Shown here: positions 35,162 to 46,669 of the stretch, piece by piece
Position numbering within the stretch: position 1 is the first letter of the stretch
Layout of the letters: each line of letters opens with the position of its first letter
NCBI GenBank assembly: GCA_903813345.2
Contig: CAIIXF020000011.1
Coordinates: 5,540,571 to 5,604,570, forward strand
Direction of reading: 5' to 3'
From: Owenia fusiformis
Taxonomy: Eukaryota > Annelida > Polychaeta > Sabellida > Oweniidae
DNA length: 64,000 bases
The notes under the pieces: generated by a model
Seen by the model: the letters and a program-made list of their open reading frames with translations, nothing else
What the model was told of the DNA's origin: nothing
Database searches by the model: none
Made by a program: the position numbers and the translations under genes

Positions 35162-36873
35162 CATACCTTTTTTGATCTAGTACAGCAGCTAATACACTTG
35201 CATAAACCACACAAACATCTCGCAATGATGATAATTATGACGAGAATGATGACCCAAATGATGATTTCGAATGTGATAACAATAACCTCTGCAGCTTCAT
35301 CAATTCCATTCAGCCATTCACGCGGATTGATATATTTTAACCAATTCCAAGTTGCACTACTTTCAGTTGCGTCACTTTTTCCTGTTCTTTTAGTCTTGGT
35401 GTTATAAGGGATTGTGAACTTTAAAAGTGGTGTTGATCTGTAGCGTGCTATTTTACATATTTCTCTTTCTGGTTTGGAAAGAGGATGTAAGCATACGTAA
35501 CAGTCATAGTCTATGTCGCTTGGTATGGAATGGTATTTTCTGACGTCACTTACAACGCTGATAGAATCCACATAGAATTTCAACCTCGTCTGAATGGGAG
35601 AGTCTTGATTTGAAGAGTCCCGGATGTGCCCTAATACAGTCCCGGATGTCCTATAAAATGTTACGACCAACGCCTTGTTTGAATACTTATCTTGGGCTAT
35701 ACTTGCTCTAAAATCTGTCATTCTGGACTGATCAAAATGAAAAAGAACGTCGTTAAGCTCGTTAAGCATTAGAAATATGTCCATACGTGGAGATTCACGA
35801 TGTGTAACTATAACATGGCGATCAATTGCGACGGCGTCATCTACAAAATCATACACATTTCCAACTGTATCCGCGTCACCAATGACATCATCTTTGTCCC
35901 TATAGGCTACGTACTTCCCGTCAAACCACCATGTAAATTCATTCGATGGCGCCCAGGTTATTCTTGCCCCATATGCCTCAAATAGTTTTGTTCTATCAAA
36001 AATGAATTTATTATCTTGGTATTTGAACCAACCTAGTTTGTCCAAATCCCATTCGTTGAGATTGTTCATTGGGATTTTTGTAAGCACCTCCGTTGACCCA
36101 AGTTCAGAGAAATACATTTGGATTGGAATGGCCTGAGTGGGCCCAGCACTCTGAACATCTAAACGTATCATACTATCAGCTTGAGATTGTACACCTTGGT
36201 TGAGGTTAACAACAAAATACCGCGTCTTGTCAATTGTCTCTTCGGTGTTAGCGTCAAAAACTTGAAGCTTAAAATGTGCAAATGTTTCCGGAACACCGGC
36301 GTAGTAGGCAACATATCGTTTATAAGACTGAGGCTGTACGGTGAGTCCGGTACAAAGTTCTGCATCGTGACTTAACGTCGTAAAGCAACCACTTGCTTTC
36401 TGATTGGGAAAATATTTGTTCACGCAGGTGTCCGTGTTACCTTTACAGACATCTTTCCCGTAATAACACCAATCGGTAAGTAGTGGACAATCCGTCATAC
36501 CTTTGCATGTAAGTTTTGGAATGGCAAAAGTATACTTCTCTACCATTGGATGGTGGTGTTGTATACTCTCGTACGTAAGCCTATACAATAGCGTCACGTT
36601 GGCGTAATCGGGGTCGACGTCGGAGTTCTTTAAATCAGGGAGGCTAACCTTTACTTCAAAACAAGTGCTTTCTTTATAGCCTATCGCTGAGTTGATAATT
36701 GTTTTCGCAATCAGTGTTGAACTTGATCGGTTCAGGAACTTCGCGTGTGATATGATGGTAGGTTGTATTGTACAAATATCTCTCCACTTGGACTCTTCTT
36801 TGGATCCTTCTGTTCTAGGCATCATTAATATCAGAACACTTAACACTGTAAACATCATCATCAACAAAGTCAT
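35161..36873 (-). CDS. Intronless type I membrane glycoprotein, fusogen/envelope-like architecture
   Basis: Single-exon ORF of 570 aa from the ATG at 36871-36873; the codon before it is TTG. It has an N-terminal signal peptide of ~23 residues, then a large ectodomain with about 12 cysteines, mostly in the first 200 residues (for example TCKGMTDCPLLTDWCYYGKD). Glycosylation sequons are at NRS and NVT, and a KTKR possible furin site lies near residue 500. A transmembrane helix at about 528-551 (VIVITFEIIIWVIILVIIII) is followed by a 20-residue cytoplasmic tail rich in cysteines (CLCGLCKCISCC), likely palmitoylated. Size, topology and cysteine distribution resemble class II fusogens such as the EFF-1/AFF-1 cell-fusion family, or captured viral envelope proteins. 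This is an inference from architecture; I recognise no diagnostic motif. The intact frame argues for a functional gene. Confidence 0.8.
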   Translation of the reverse strand: MTLLMMMFTVLSVLILMMPRTEGSKEESKWRDICTIQPTIISHAKFLNRSSSTLIAKTIINSAIGYKESTCFEVKVSLPDLKNSDVDPDYANVTLLYRLTYESIQHHHPMVEKYTFAIPKLTCKGMTDCPLLTDWCYYGKDVCKGNTDTCVNKYFPNQKASGCFTTLSHDAELCTGLTVQPQSYKRYVAYYAGVPETFAHFKLQVFDANTEETIDKTRYFVVNLNQGVQSQADSMIRLDVQSAGPTQAIPIQMYFSELGSTEVLTKIPMNNLNEWDLDKLGWFKYQDNKFIFDRTKLFEAYGARITWAPSNEFTWWFDGKYVAYRDKDDVIGDADTVGNVYDFVDDAVAIDRHVIVTHRESPRMDIFLMLNELNDVLFHFDQSRMTDFRASIAQDKYSNKALVVTFYRTSGTVLGHIRDSSNQDSPIQTRLKFYVDSISVVSDVRKYHSIPSDIDYDCYVCLHPLSKPEREICKIARYRSTPLLKFTIPYNTKTKRTGKSDATESSATWNWLKYINPREWLNGIDEAAEVIVITFEIIIWVIILVIIIIIARCLCGLCKCISCCTRSKKV

Positions 36874-37654
36874 CAATGGTAGCTATTTATCATCGATATA
36901 TGTTTTTAACCAATCCAAAGTAAAAGTGTGTTAGCAATTATTATATCTTTATCAGCAATTGTAACATATTTATCAACAACGGTTGCACCTTCGCCGACTG
37001 GAGTTAGACCTTTATCAGCACTTATAACGCCTCTGTAAACGACTGTAGCACTTTTACTACCAGTTTATATACTGACACCATCTACTTTAATGAAACGTCC
37101 TGCTAAAGTATGCTTATCTATTATATATTCTTTGTTTCATTTATTAGGGAATTAGATTATTGGAACAACAATCAAATTATCAAAATCGATTAAAGGTTGA
37201 GTTAGGATAAGTTAGATTAGGCTACGTTAGGTGTTAGACTATATTAGGTGGGTTTGGTAAGTAACGTCGACGTTAGGTTAGGCTGTATTAGATGAGTTTG
37301 GTAAGTTACGTCACCGTTAGGTTAGGCTACATTAGATGGGTTTGTTAAGTTACGTCAGGTTCAGTTTGTTGTGTTACTGTATGATTAGTTAGGTAAATTC
37401 TCGAAATCGTTGTTCCCTCTTCAAAAGAGGAGACGCGAAAATCTTTCCCTATAAGGTCAAAATAGGTTTAGTTATGTGTATTATAGATAAGGACTCAAAA
37501 AGGACAAATGTGATTGGTGTTATAGGGGAGTTATGCTGTTTTAACGGCAAAGGACCAGGTAAAGTATGGCAAGTGATTTTTAGACGGTCGTATATTTCAC
37601 CATGAGTACTTTCTGAATTTAAATAATAAGTATTGTTAGTACCTCAGTTGAAAT
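36874..37654. other. Upstream region of the glycoprotein gene, with a short minisatellite
   Basis: No gene is visible. 37195-37375 holds about three diverged copies of a ~60-bp unit (GTTAGGTTAGGCT...TTGGTAAGTTACGTC). The rest is AT-rich and unremarkable and presumably includes the promoter of the minus-strand glycoprotein gene; no clear TATA box was found. Confidence 0.6.
37195..37375 (+). repeat. Minisatellite, ~60-bp unit, about 3 copies
   Basis: The units share TTAGGTTAGGCT, then ATTAGATG(A/G)GTTTGGTAAG and TTACGTCACCG. Copies differ by several substitutions. Confidence 0.7.
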
Positions 37655-37748
37655 ACTCGATTTTGATTGGTCAACGAGCGGTGAATAATTTTAACTGTAC
37701 ACCGCGCAATGCATTGCCGGTGAATAATATTCCCGGCATTCCACTAAA

Positions 37749-38045
37749 ATGACGTCATTATCAGACGATAAAATGGCCGCCGCTAGCACTAGCCGTTTCA
37801 AAAATGTTGAAGATGAGGATATTATTAGTCTCTTAGAGGGTAAAGACAGTCAAAATACGAAGAAAAATCTAAAACTTTGTACAAAGCTTTTAGTGGACTT
37901 CGCCCAGGAGAGTAATTTGACTCCATTGAGTGAACTTACTGCCGTGGCAGATGCAGAAGGTCTCGAGGGTCTGGATCCAACTTCAAGTCAACTTCAAGGG
38001 TCAGAAAAATCTAAGATATTCTTCGGACTAACAAAACAATTATAG
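37749..38045 (+). pseudogene. N-terminal fragment of a DUF3504 / KCTD1-like mobile gene
   Basis: A 98-aa frame with FKNVEDEDIISLLEGKDSQN followed by TKKNLKLCTKLLVDF. This is the typical N-terminal opening of the large DUF3504 protein family, which spreads as Crypton-like tyrosine-recombinase-derived elements in many marine invertebrates. The core DUF3504/recombinase domain is missing: the frame stops as it enters a palindrome (38034-38167). The upstream 37658-37745 block (TTTTGATTGGTCAACG...CACCGCGCAATGCATTGCCG) is also found at 16056-16150, so it is probably part of the element. It may be an inactive fragment; a short expressed protein cannot be excluded. Confidence 0.65.
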
Positions 38046-38167
38046 ACCTCTCCATTCGGTTTACTGTCAAAATTATATCCCTCGACTGTAAACCTCGACC
38101 TACGGTCTCGGTTTACAGTCTCGGGATATAATTTTGACAGTAAACCTCTGGAGAGGTCAATAATTGT
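38034..38167. mobile_element. 134-bp near-perfect palindrome (foldback insertion)
   Basis: AATTATAGACCTCTCCA at the left pairs with TGGAGAGGTCAATAATT at the right. The interior (GTTTACTGTCAAAATTATAT and CCTCGACTGTAAACC) pairs almost fully around a centre at about 38100. It contains the stop codon of the DUF3504 fragment, so it may be what truncated that ORF. Confidence 0.8.
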
Positions 38168-40786
38168 ATATTATATTTCCCATTGACACGAGATGTTATC
38201 TTTCGAGTAAATTCTCAAGGATAATAAAAATCTCGATCGAATAATTCGAAAACATTTTCAAAATGTTGAACCATGGGCTCTAGCCCATGGTCGAACCTAT
38301 TTACTCAAGAGGATATTTTTCTGATTTTCATTGCATGTTAAGAGTATTTAACAAGGGTCTAAAACTTCTTCAAAAGTAGAATGGTGTTGAAAGTCTAGTT
38401 TTAAAGATATCAAGTTTCGATGACCAAAATGTTGATGAAAACAATTAATAGAATGGGAAAATAACATGGTTGTTTTTAACTTCATCGCAATTTAAAATCC
38501 GTCCAATTTTCAATTGTGCCGAAGATGGAGTTTTTTAGGACTTTATTTGAAGGAAAACATATTGTTTTCATAAAAACATGACTTACCATAATAGACCTGG
38601 TCCTTTGAGTGAAATGTCGTTTTTGTCAAACTAAACATAACAAACCGAATTATTGCCAAACATTGCCAATTGACATTATATTTCCTTTAAGAAATTTAGG
38701 TTTATTAATTTAGTTTATTAATTTCTATGTAACGTTTTTTTGTCAGAACCATTGAATAAAACCTTGCTATTGAGGTTTCCGATATACTCTATATCACGAA
38801 AAGTGACACGTAAACTACTAAACGTTTGTGGATAAAATTACGTTTGTTTTGCTAGATTGTTTCCATTTTAAGCCCTTTAATTTATAAACCACGTACACAA
38901 AGCACTCTTTACATCTATCCATACGATAGCTACTTACCTATTATCACAGGCGTACATATATCATTCTTTAATTATACGACGTCTCTGTTTTGATCTGACT
39001 AACAATAGATTATTAACACCGAGTTTCTAATTAATCTAATTAAAAGAAACATCTGATGCTAGTTCGCATTACACATATAGCGCTATACAAACCCCATACT
39101 AATAGATGTTATTTTAGGAATAGATGATAAATAAAAGTAAACGTATATTGCCCAGGATGGCACAAGTAAGCAGCATACATGTACATATATGGAGGTCGAA
39201 AATTCGTTTTTATTCAGCATTTTGCTTAGTATCTGTATCTAAAATACAAGGATACCATATTCAAAGCAATGCAATTTGATTGGCAATAAAATATACTTAG
39301 ATATCTAAACACATAATGAAATATTATATACTAACGATTATATTCAGTATCAGGAATGTTTAATAGTTTGCGATCATCCATCTGCATCTTAGAGAGCTAG
39401 CATGACAACCAGTATTCATAGATTATGACTTTTTTATTTAGTTTTATAAAATAAATGTACATGGGGTAATATAGTAAATACAAGAGAGCATATTCAAGTG
39501 CTAATCACCATTTTGGCATTATAAGCACTCTAGCCTAGCGGGTAAAAAGTTGAAGAGGGGTGGAAGGGGGGGGGGGGGTCTGCGCTGGGCTGGGACTGAG
39601 GGAATACAGGGCAGAGGGACGATGTAATTTATATTTTCAAGACAAGGCAGGGTACAATAGGTTCTAGAATAGTCTTGTTCAATATGGGGTAAGCCATCTC
39701 TTAATAAAGGCAGAAGTCAGAGTTAAGATTTTTGTGTTTTCATTCTTGCTAAAATTACGATTGCCAATTACGGCTACAGATTGGTAATGCCTTGGTCACA
39801 TAGGCTCCGATTTTCACTACGGCGCCCGGCCGATTGAGTATTTTGTTCAAAATTGAATACAATATTGAACAAAACACTCAATCGGCCGGGCGCCGGCCGA
39901 TGGATCGGAGCATATGTGACCCAGGCATTAGTGGAGATCACAGGAGTTTCAGTTTAGAGAGTATTGAAACTTTATGAAGTCATCATGACTTTTAAATCTT
40001 CAATGACGTCATTATTTCAAAGTCTATGATGGATCTTTTTCAGATCTTAAATTGAAAACAGGAATAGAATTGTATTTTTGTCATTTTCAATATCTTTGAT
40101 TTTTGCTTTCATATGATGAATGGATTCACTTTCTTTGACGTATGCATCTTCTAGTTATTGGTTACGCCAACCTTAACAATTTTTTCAGTCGAGAATGCCA
40201 AGACGGATTAAACAGTACCATTGGTCTTTATTTCAATTAAATTCAATTTATTTCAATCTCCAGTTTTTTTCAAGGTTACGTTTTTGTTCAATTTTGACTA
40301 GCTTCGTTTGACAAGTTTTAACAGGGTCGATATAATTATATAATAGGATGTTGTTCTGATGCCATATTAAGGCCAAACGAACATCAAACAATAAAATTTT
40401 ACAATCACAGTAAAATTAGTAATAAAGTAAAGAAAATAGAAATCGTACGATATTCTTCACAATTACATTATATAATGTTACTTTGAAATAAGGATCATAT
40501 CTCTACCAATCATTAAATAATGTATGATCGTGTCATTCTTTTGATATGATCCCCTCACTCGTCGATAGAATAATTGATTTTTGGTGGTCAATCATATATT
40601 TCATATTCATATATTGAGATTTTCTGATCATGATACCATCTTATTGTTTACATTTGAACAAAAAATGCGATTCATCTTATAAAACCGGATTCCAGGATTC
40701 TATCACGATATGCTATCTAGCTTAAATTGCGTGGCAGTTCTTTTTACTTGACCTCTTTTTTAAAAAACCCACCCTAGCTTCAAGTA
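38168..40786. other. Gene-free spacer
   Basis: No gene is visible. There is a small palindrome at 38266-38296 (TTGAACCATGGGCTCTAGCCC and CATGGTCGAAC), a poly-G tract near 39567-39580, and the foldback at 39784-39930. The last part is presumably the 3' flank of the minus-strand gene ending at 40787. Confidence 0.6.
39784..39930. mobile_element. Foldback element of ~147 bp with GC-rich core
   Basis: AATGCCTTGGTCACATAGGC and the following TCCGAT pair with ATCGGAGCATATGTGACC and CAGGCATT. The core pairs GCGCCCGGCCGATTGAGT with ACTCAATCGGCCGGGCGC. It has the compact form of a MITE; no ORF. Confidence 0.8.
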
Positions 40787-42730
40787 TTAGATAATTTGAT
40801 CTTTGGTATCTGTGGTTGGTAGAAAAACATCGAGGCACGTTTTAACCCTTTCAACTGCCCTATCCCCGTCGATTGGAACGGAGATTTTTCGAATCAACGT
40901 TTTGCCTTCTTTTGCACATGGTACTTTTAATTTATTCGGTTTCTTTTCTTTAAGCGGCGTTTTAATACCAATACCGTTATAACGAGACTTCACAAACCGT
41001 CTGCCCGAATCGCTTACGTCATCAATAAATGCTTCTAACGTTGAATTGAGAGTATTTGATTCCTTTCGACAACTAACATTTCTTTCAACATTACCATCGT
41101 TCAGTCGTATTTGTCTTAGCTTACGAGTAATAGATGAGTAATCTGACATCTCTATGTGATCGTTTGTAATTACATTGTGCTTCAAGGCATTCGAATTGTT
41201 TATCGAAGAACCATCTATTTTAACTGATGTATCAATTCCTTTTGTATGAACTTTTTGAAATTTCTCTTTATTTGTAATGTTCATTTCTTGAATTGACACA
41301 CTATGTTGTTCAGTTTTGTATGTGTTTTCATAATCAGCAAAATCAAACGTATCACAACTAGTATCAACATTATCTACATCGTATTTTGTTTCCACGTTGT
41401 CCAACTTATCTTTCTTATCTCCCGCTTTGCTATCGTTTGAATGAGTAATTGAGTCATTTGAATCATAATGATCGCTGCTTGTAATTTCTTTAACACTTTC
41501 CGCTCTTTTTGAGATTTCTAAATAAACATTTTTGGAATGTGTATCAATTGTTTGGTTCTGGTCGGTGCTAAGACTCGGTAAGCTTAGGGACTGTGACCAT
41601 GTTCTCTCTGAGATTGGCATAGCTTGTTGCGAGATACATTTACAATCGGGACATTCTCCCTCTCGAAGCTGTGTCAAGTCAGTCAGAGATCTGTGTATCG
41701 GACTCTCAAACTGGCGTCGCTTAAAACGAGCAACATTGTTATCGACGTAGCGTTTTGCAGAAGTCGACTTACGTAGTCCCTCATGAGAGTTGTGTTTGTT
41801 TTCAAATGGCCCAGTTGGTGTGAATCCTGGCGTTTCAAGTTTTGTAGAAATATTTAAAAACTCCTTAGGTTTAGCGTTCATCTCTTTTGGTGGCTGTGTA
41901 TCATGAATCTTCCAGTATTCCTTATAAGGAGTAAGTCTTGTCTCTGGTTCCGAATTCTCCCCTAAAACTTGCTTTTGCTGTCTGCTTGATTGATTTCCCG
42001 ATGACATACGCTGTGTGATGCGATTCAGTATATTTTCATTTCTGTAATATTTTTCTCGTATTGAAGTGTGACTCTTTATTTTTGCGTGTATTTTCTCGGA
42101 TAAAAACACATCTGTTTTATGTTTAGACTCGGTATCTACCACAAGCTGGGTGATACCACTAATTTGGAGACTCCTTGGCAATGGCGTTCGATTTGATTTT
42201 TGTGCTTCCATCTTTTTACTTTGGACAATGCTGAAAATATAATTCGAATTTAGTTGAAGTTAGTATCTATCATTGGTGGATTTTCTGTATTTGATTATAA
42301 GCAGGAATGATACTCCTGGGTCCAAGGGTAATTTAATCGCCTATTATATACGAATTTTGAAAATTACGTTTAATTGAAAGAAGCCAGAATTCAAAAAATA
42401 AAAGTGAACCAAAAACGGGTTTCGTTGTACGTGCCGAGATTTAATATCACAGATTTTACTTGGAAACAACCAACCTCTCACGTGGACTCAACTTTCAGAC
42501 TCCTCCCCCCCCCCCATAGAAAATATTACCCAACATAGTCAGTTTGAGGTGGCTACTTACCGTGATTCGAGGGTAAGAGTTCCAACACCTGCATTCAATG
42601 CCCTAGACGTATCAACATGATGGCTATCCATCGTACTTCTTATCATTGTGCTGCTTTTACAGATCCTTAGTGCCCTCTTCTGCTTGCACAATTTGCAACA
42701 TAGGCCAAATGGCGTTTTCGGTCTGTCCAT
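40787..42730 (-). CDS. Uncharacterised 537-aa Ser/Thr-rich, probably disordered protein
   Basis: Two exons on the minus strand. Exon 1 is 42561-42730 (170 nt; ATG at 42728-42730 is the first Met after an in-frame TGA; donor GTAAGT) and exon 2 is 40787-42230 (acceptor TTTTCAG), joined in phase 2 across a 330-bp intron. Exon 1 encodes a cysteine-rich N-terminus (PFGLCCKLCKQKRALRIC) and the frame stays open across the junction. Exon 2 carries a basic/aromatic stretch (IREKYYRNENILNRITQRM), a second cysteine cluster (GECPDCKC, about residue 250) and long polar regions rich in Ser, Asn, Asp and Lys. CxxC pairs in both exons could bind zinc. I do not recognise the family. The protein is probably largely disordered and intracellular; there is no signal peptide or membrane segment. 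Confidence 0.75.
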
Positions 42731-44097
42731 ATGGCTGGACGTATGTGTTTCTCATGATCAGAACTCGTGAAGATTTCCAAGGGAGTACACGGCAACGAAA
42801 TGCATTCAGAAACAAAACAGAAATTGACTCCGAGTTCCTTTTGAAACATGTGCGTGTTTGTTTCTAAGCGATGTCAAATCATACAGTATTCCCAGTTCAT
42901 TGGATTACGATTTTGTGTTTACAAATAGGGATAAATAAAATATTTGTGGAAATTTTCCCATTTCCTGCAAAAGTAAATAACGCCGGCATTTTACGATTAT
43001 TGTTAAATAAATAAGTTTGTTATTCTTTTGACTGTTCGTTCAGGTTCAAGTGTAGGTTTACACGAAGTTAAAAGGGTCTTTTGTAGCTCATACGTTAAAT
43101 AAAGTAAACATGTTGATCAGGCCAAAATCACCAGTGCGACTTATGCCTATTTGTTAACACACACATTCAAATTCGAACTAGTCCACCACATTTACTCTGT
43201 AGAACACAGAACTCCTGGTTGCATATTTATCATTTTATATTTAATTATCCAGACAAGTATCGAACAATTGTATTTGTGGCTGTGTAAAAAAATGAACAGT
43301 ACTCTTTAAAATCAATCACACACCACTTTTGGTCAACTTTTCCACGACTCGTTTTCTCGTGAAAACTCGTGAACCCTATTGACTAATAATCGAGGTATGT
43401 CTCGCCTTTATATAATTAAGAGTAAAGGCCGGGGTAGCGTCATGTCCTCTGATAAAGGGTAAAACTGCCCGGCCGGTTGATAGAAATGAAATCTGAGAGC
43501 AGAAACAAGAACTTATTTAACTTATTTCCTGGCCTTAGGGTCTGCAAACACGTTAATTACATTACTGTGTTAAAATGCATGTCCAAATAAAAGCACTATT
43601 GTTCGGGTTCCAATTCCAATGCACAACTTTGTGGTCAGGTAACAACCATACGAACTCGGACAACATTCACTTTGGAATATTCTCTTGTATAACACAAGGA
43701 TATTATTTCCCGGTGAATAATCAACACTTCTTTGTACACCTCATCTCCCCGATATTTTATTGTCCGACTTTTTTTAGCTGACTTGCTTTACAGCAAAATA
43801 ATTTAACCAATTTTGTTATTTCTCATCTTCGTTCACTCGATGAACGCAGTGAAGACCGGAGCGTGCGAAGATGGTAATCCCTAATCTAAACATTTTACCA
43901 AATGACAATAAGTTCGCATTATATTATTAGAATTAGCAGTTTTTAAACCCCAAATACATTCAGCATATCCTATATGTGGATACACCATGAAGGTCTACGC
44001 TAATACACCGAAGCATGAAAAAATAAAAAAGATAAAAAATTGAAAATGTTACATCAGCTTCTTAAGAAGCCATGCTAGTTGATAAAGCGTATAATCA

Positions 44098-44436
44098 TGT
44101 ATCTCATACTTGAGTGGGTTTGGGGTAGATATCACCCGGGAATATATATCGTATCTGAGGAGCGGGCAGGATATATTGTATATGTCCCGCTCCAGGCCAA
44201 ATGCGGGCAGATATAATATATCCATCCCGCTCCCGGGAATTTTTAAAAGTTTAAAAAAGTTTAAATATCAAAAGTTTTAATTTTTTAATTTTAAAATTAA
44301 AATTTTTAAGTTTAAATGTTACAATTTCATTGTATTGAACAATAAGAATATTACGAAAATCAATATGAATATCTTGTCATCTGAAAAAGGTGGAAAAGGT
44401 TATATCTACCCTAAACCCACTCAAGTATGAGATACA
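44098..44436 (+). mobile_element. MITE family E, copy 1
   Basis: TGTATCTCATACTTGAGTGG, then GTTTGGGGTAGATATCACCC at the left; CCTAAACCCACTCAAGTATG and AGATACA at the right, in inverted orientation. The body has CCAGGCCAAATGCGGGCAGA. The second copy is at 52785-53073. Non-coding. Confidence 0.8.
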
Positions 44437-44440
44437 CCAG

Positions 44441-44583
44441 TTATGCACGGTCGGTTTGGATACATGGAATATCCCTTGGGATATACAATACATCTTCCCT
44501 CGGTCCCTTCGGTCCCTCGGGAAGATATATTGTATATCCCTCGGGATATTCCCTGTATCCAAAACCTCCCAGTGCATAACCAT
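44441..44583. repeat. Palindrome next to MITE E
   Basis: GTTATGCACGGTCGGTTTGG and ATACATGGAATATCCC pair with the right arm ending TATCCAAAACCTCCCAGTGC and ATAAC. A GGTCCCTTCGGTCCC core forms the loop. A remnant (TATGCACTGTCGGCTTTGGA) follows family E copy 2 as well, so the two may belong together. Confidence 0.75.
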
Positions 44584-46669
44584 TATGCATTCAATATATA
44601 TTGATTATATCTTATATAGATATAATCAATATTATTTCTTAGTCGCGAATCCAGGTTATCTCAATCAAATGTTTCCCCTCGATTTGAAATCCACACCCAC
44701 CAGGAAATAAAATCTAGACTTTTAAGGTGATTTTGGGTAATTTCACGTCTAGTGCAAAAACGTATGACTATATAAAAGCTCTTCTTCCTACTATAATTAA
44801 AAAGATCCCCAATTCTTTGATTTATATACAAAGCACGACAATTATTCACAATTCCATCAGTCCACTAATGTCTGAAAAACTTTTAGCAAAAAGTTATGAT
44901 AGGTAGATAGGTATATCTCATGACACAGGTACGTAAAAGATACGTTAAATGTTAGCATATCTAAAGTATTCACTTTTATGTTGCTAAAATGGACGATCAA
45001 TACAATAAAAAATCCATCCATCGGTGATATTGTCAATGTGCATTTTAGGGCAGATGGGTGATTTACTTATTTCATACATGTACGATCGATCATGGTAAGA
45101 ATGGGGAATACCTCAGAATTCAACATTGAACATATATATAGGCCCGGGTGTGGAGACAGAAGAAGAAATGCCCACGGGCAACCATTTTAACATCTTACTC
45201 ATTAACGGGCACTATCCACACTTTTGAGGATTGACTTGATGACACCGTACCACTGCCCATAAAACCAGCCTGTTTTTCAGAGAAAGTCTATCCCTCAGGA
45301 CAAATCATTCCGCCGCCATCTCTAAATGAGTCAACTTTGAAATGATATTAGATATATTGATCCTCGATTCATTTGTAAAACACCAGATGGCAACCTGATC
45401 GGGTAGAAAAGGAGAAAATCACTTTTTTATAGAAAACTAAATATTCTGCATGAAAATAGGTTCATCTTGATTCTGGAAGATTTTCGCCTCTTAATTGTGA
45501 TCTTGTTCCCAATCAATTAGGACGCTTCGTTCCAGAAATGGACTTTGTAGCTGTTCACAAGCGTGTATAATTATATGATCTTTGTAGTTTCAGAAACTGA
45601 TGGAAACAATACCCTGAGACTTGAGCTAGTACAATTTACTAACCTCTAGCTAGGATGGACAGTTTGACGTTGATAAGATCGTATCGAATCCAAATATGGT
45701 TGTCATGGCAAGTCATGGAAATTTGGTGTAATAAAACCCAGGTACGTGTACCTGGAATAACGGTACATAATCTTAAAATGACTCCGATTCTGACTTAGCA
45801 ACTGAAATTTGATCGACATAATATGATTGTATTCGGCAAAGTATAACATCGAGAGCCTCAGAACATTTGCTCTACGACAGTCGTACGGCGGCCGTACGGC
45901 GACCGTAGTTTCACAAAACCGGTATAGGAAAATCGTTATCGTACTATCATCCCTATTATGCTTCATATTTATCTCAATTTTTGGAAGCTACTACCACCAT
46001 TCGTTTGATGTAGATGAAACGTCACTTAGGCTGCAGTGAAATGGTTCACTGAGATGAGGCTAACTGGTATTTGATGAACTTGATCAGCTTAACCTTGTTG
46101 TTAAAACCAAAAGAAATCATAACTACTTTGGTTGCTTTCGCGTTTACCCTTTCCAATAATCTGATTTTCATTTACACTTCATCTACAACTCCTTCTACAA
46201 AAACCAATCACTGATCCCAGGGTAGCTAGTAGGAAGTCAGTACAATATTGATTTGGTTCGTTTGATTAATAGGTTTGATCAGTTCGACCATTTTACGCTA
46301 TTCCAGTTTTGACAAAACCATCGATTCTCTATTGAATTCCATACGGATATGATTGATGATGTTGTCAAATTTTTCTACGTATTCGTCATCAAATTCCACT
46401 ATGATGGAATTGAGAAAAATGTTTCCTTATGTAACTACGTGAGGAGAATCACCAGTCGCATTCGTGTGATTTAGGTAACGTTCGCGAATTCAACTGTCGG
46501 CTAACGGTTAAAGTTTATCCTTCTTGTCGTTGCCACCTCATTTCAATATGCATGGAATATTCGCAAGAAATTAAAATTAATATTCGCAATTCGTTAGCCA
46601 TCAAAAAATTCGTGAATGCTACCCTAGGCTCTTCTGATTATCAGTTTCTTGTTTCCAAGCCTTTATTCG

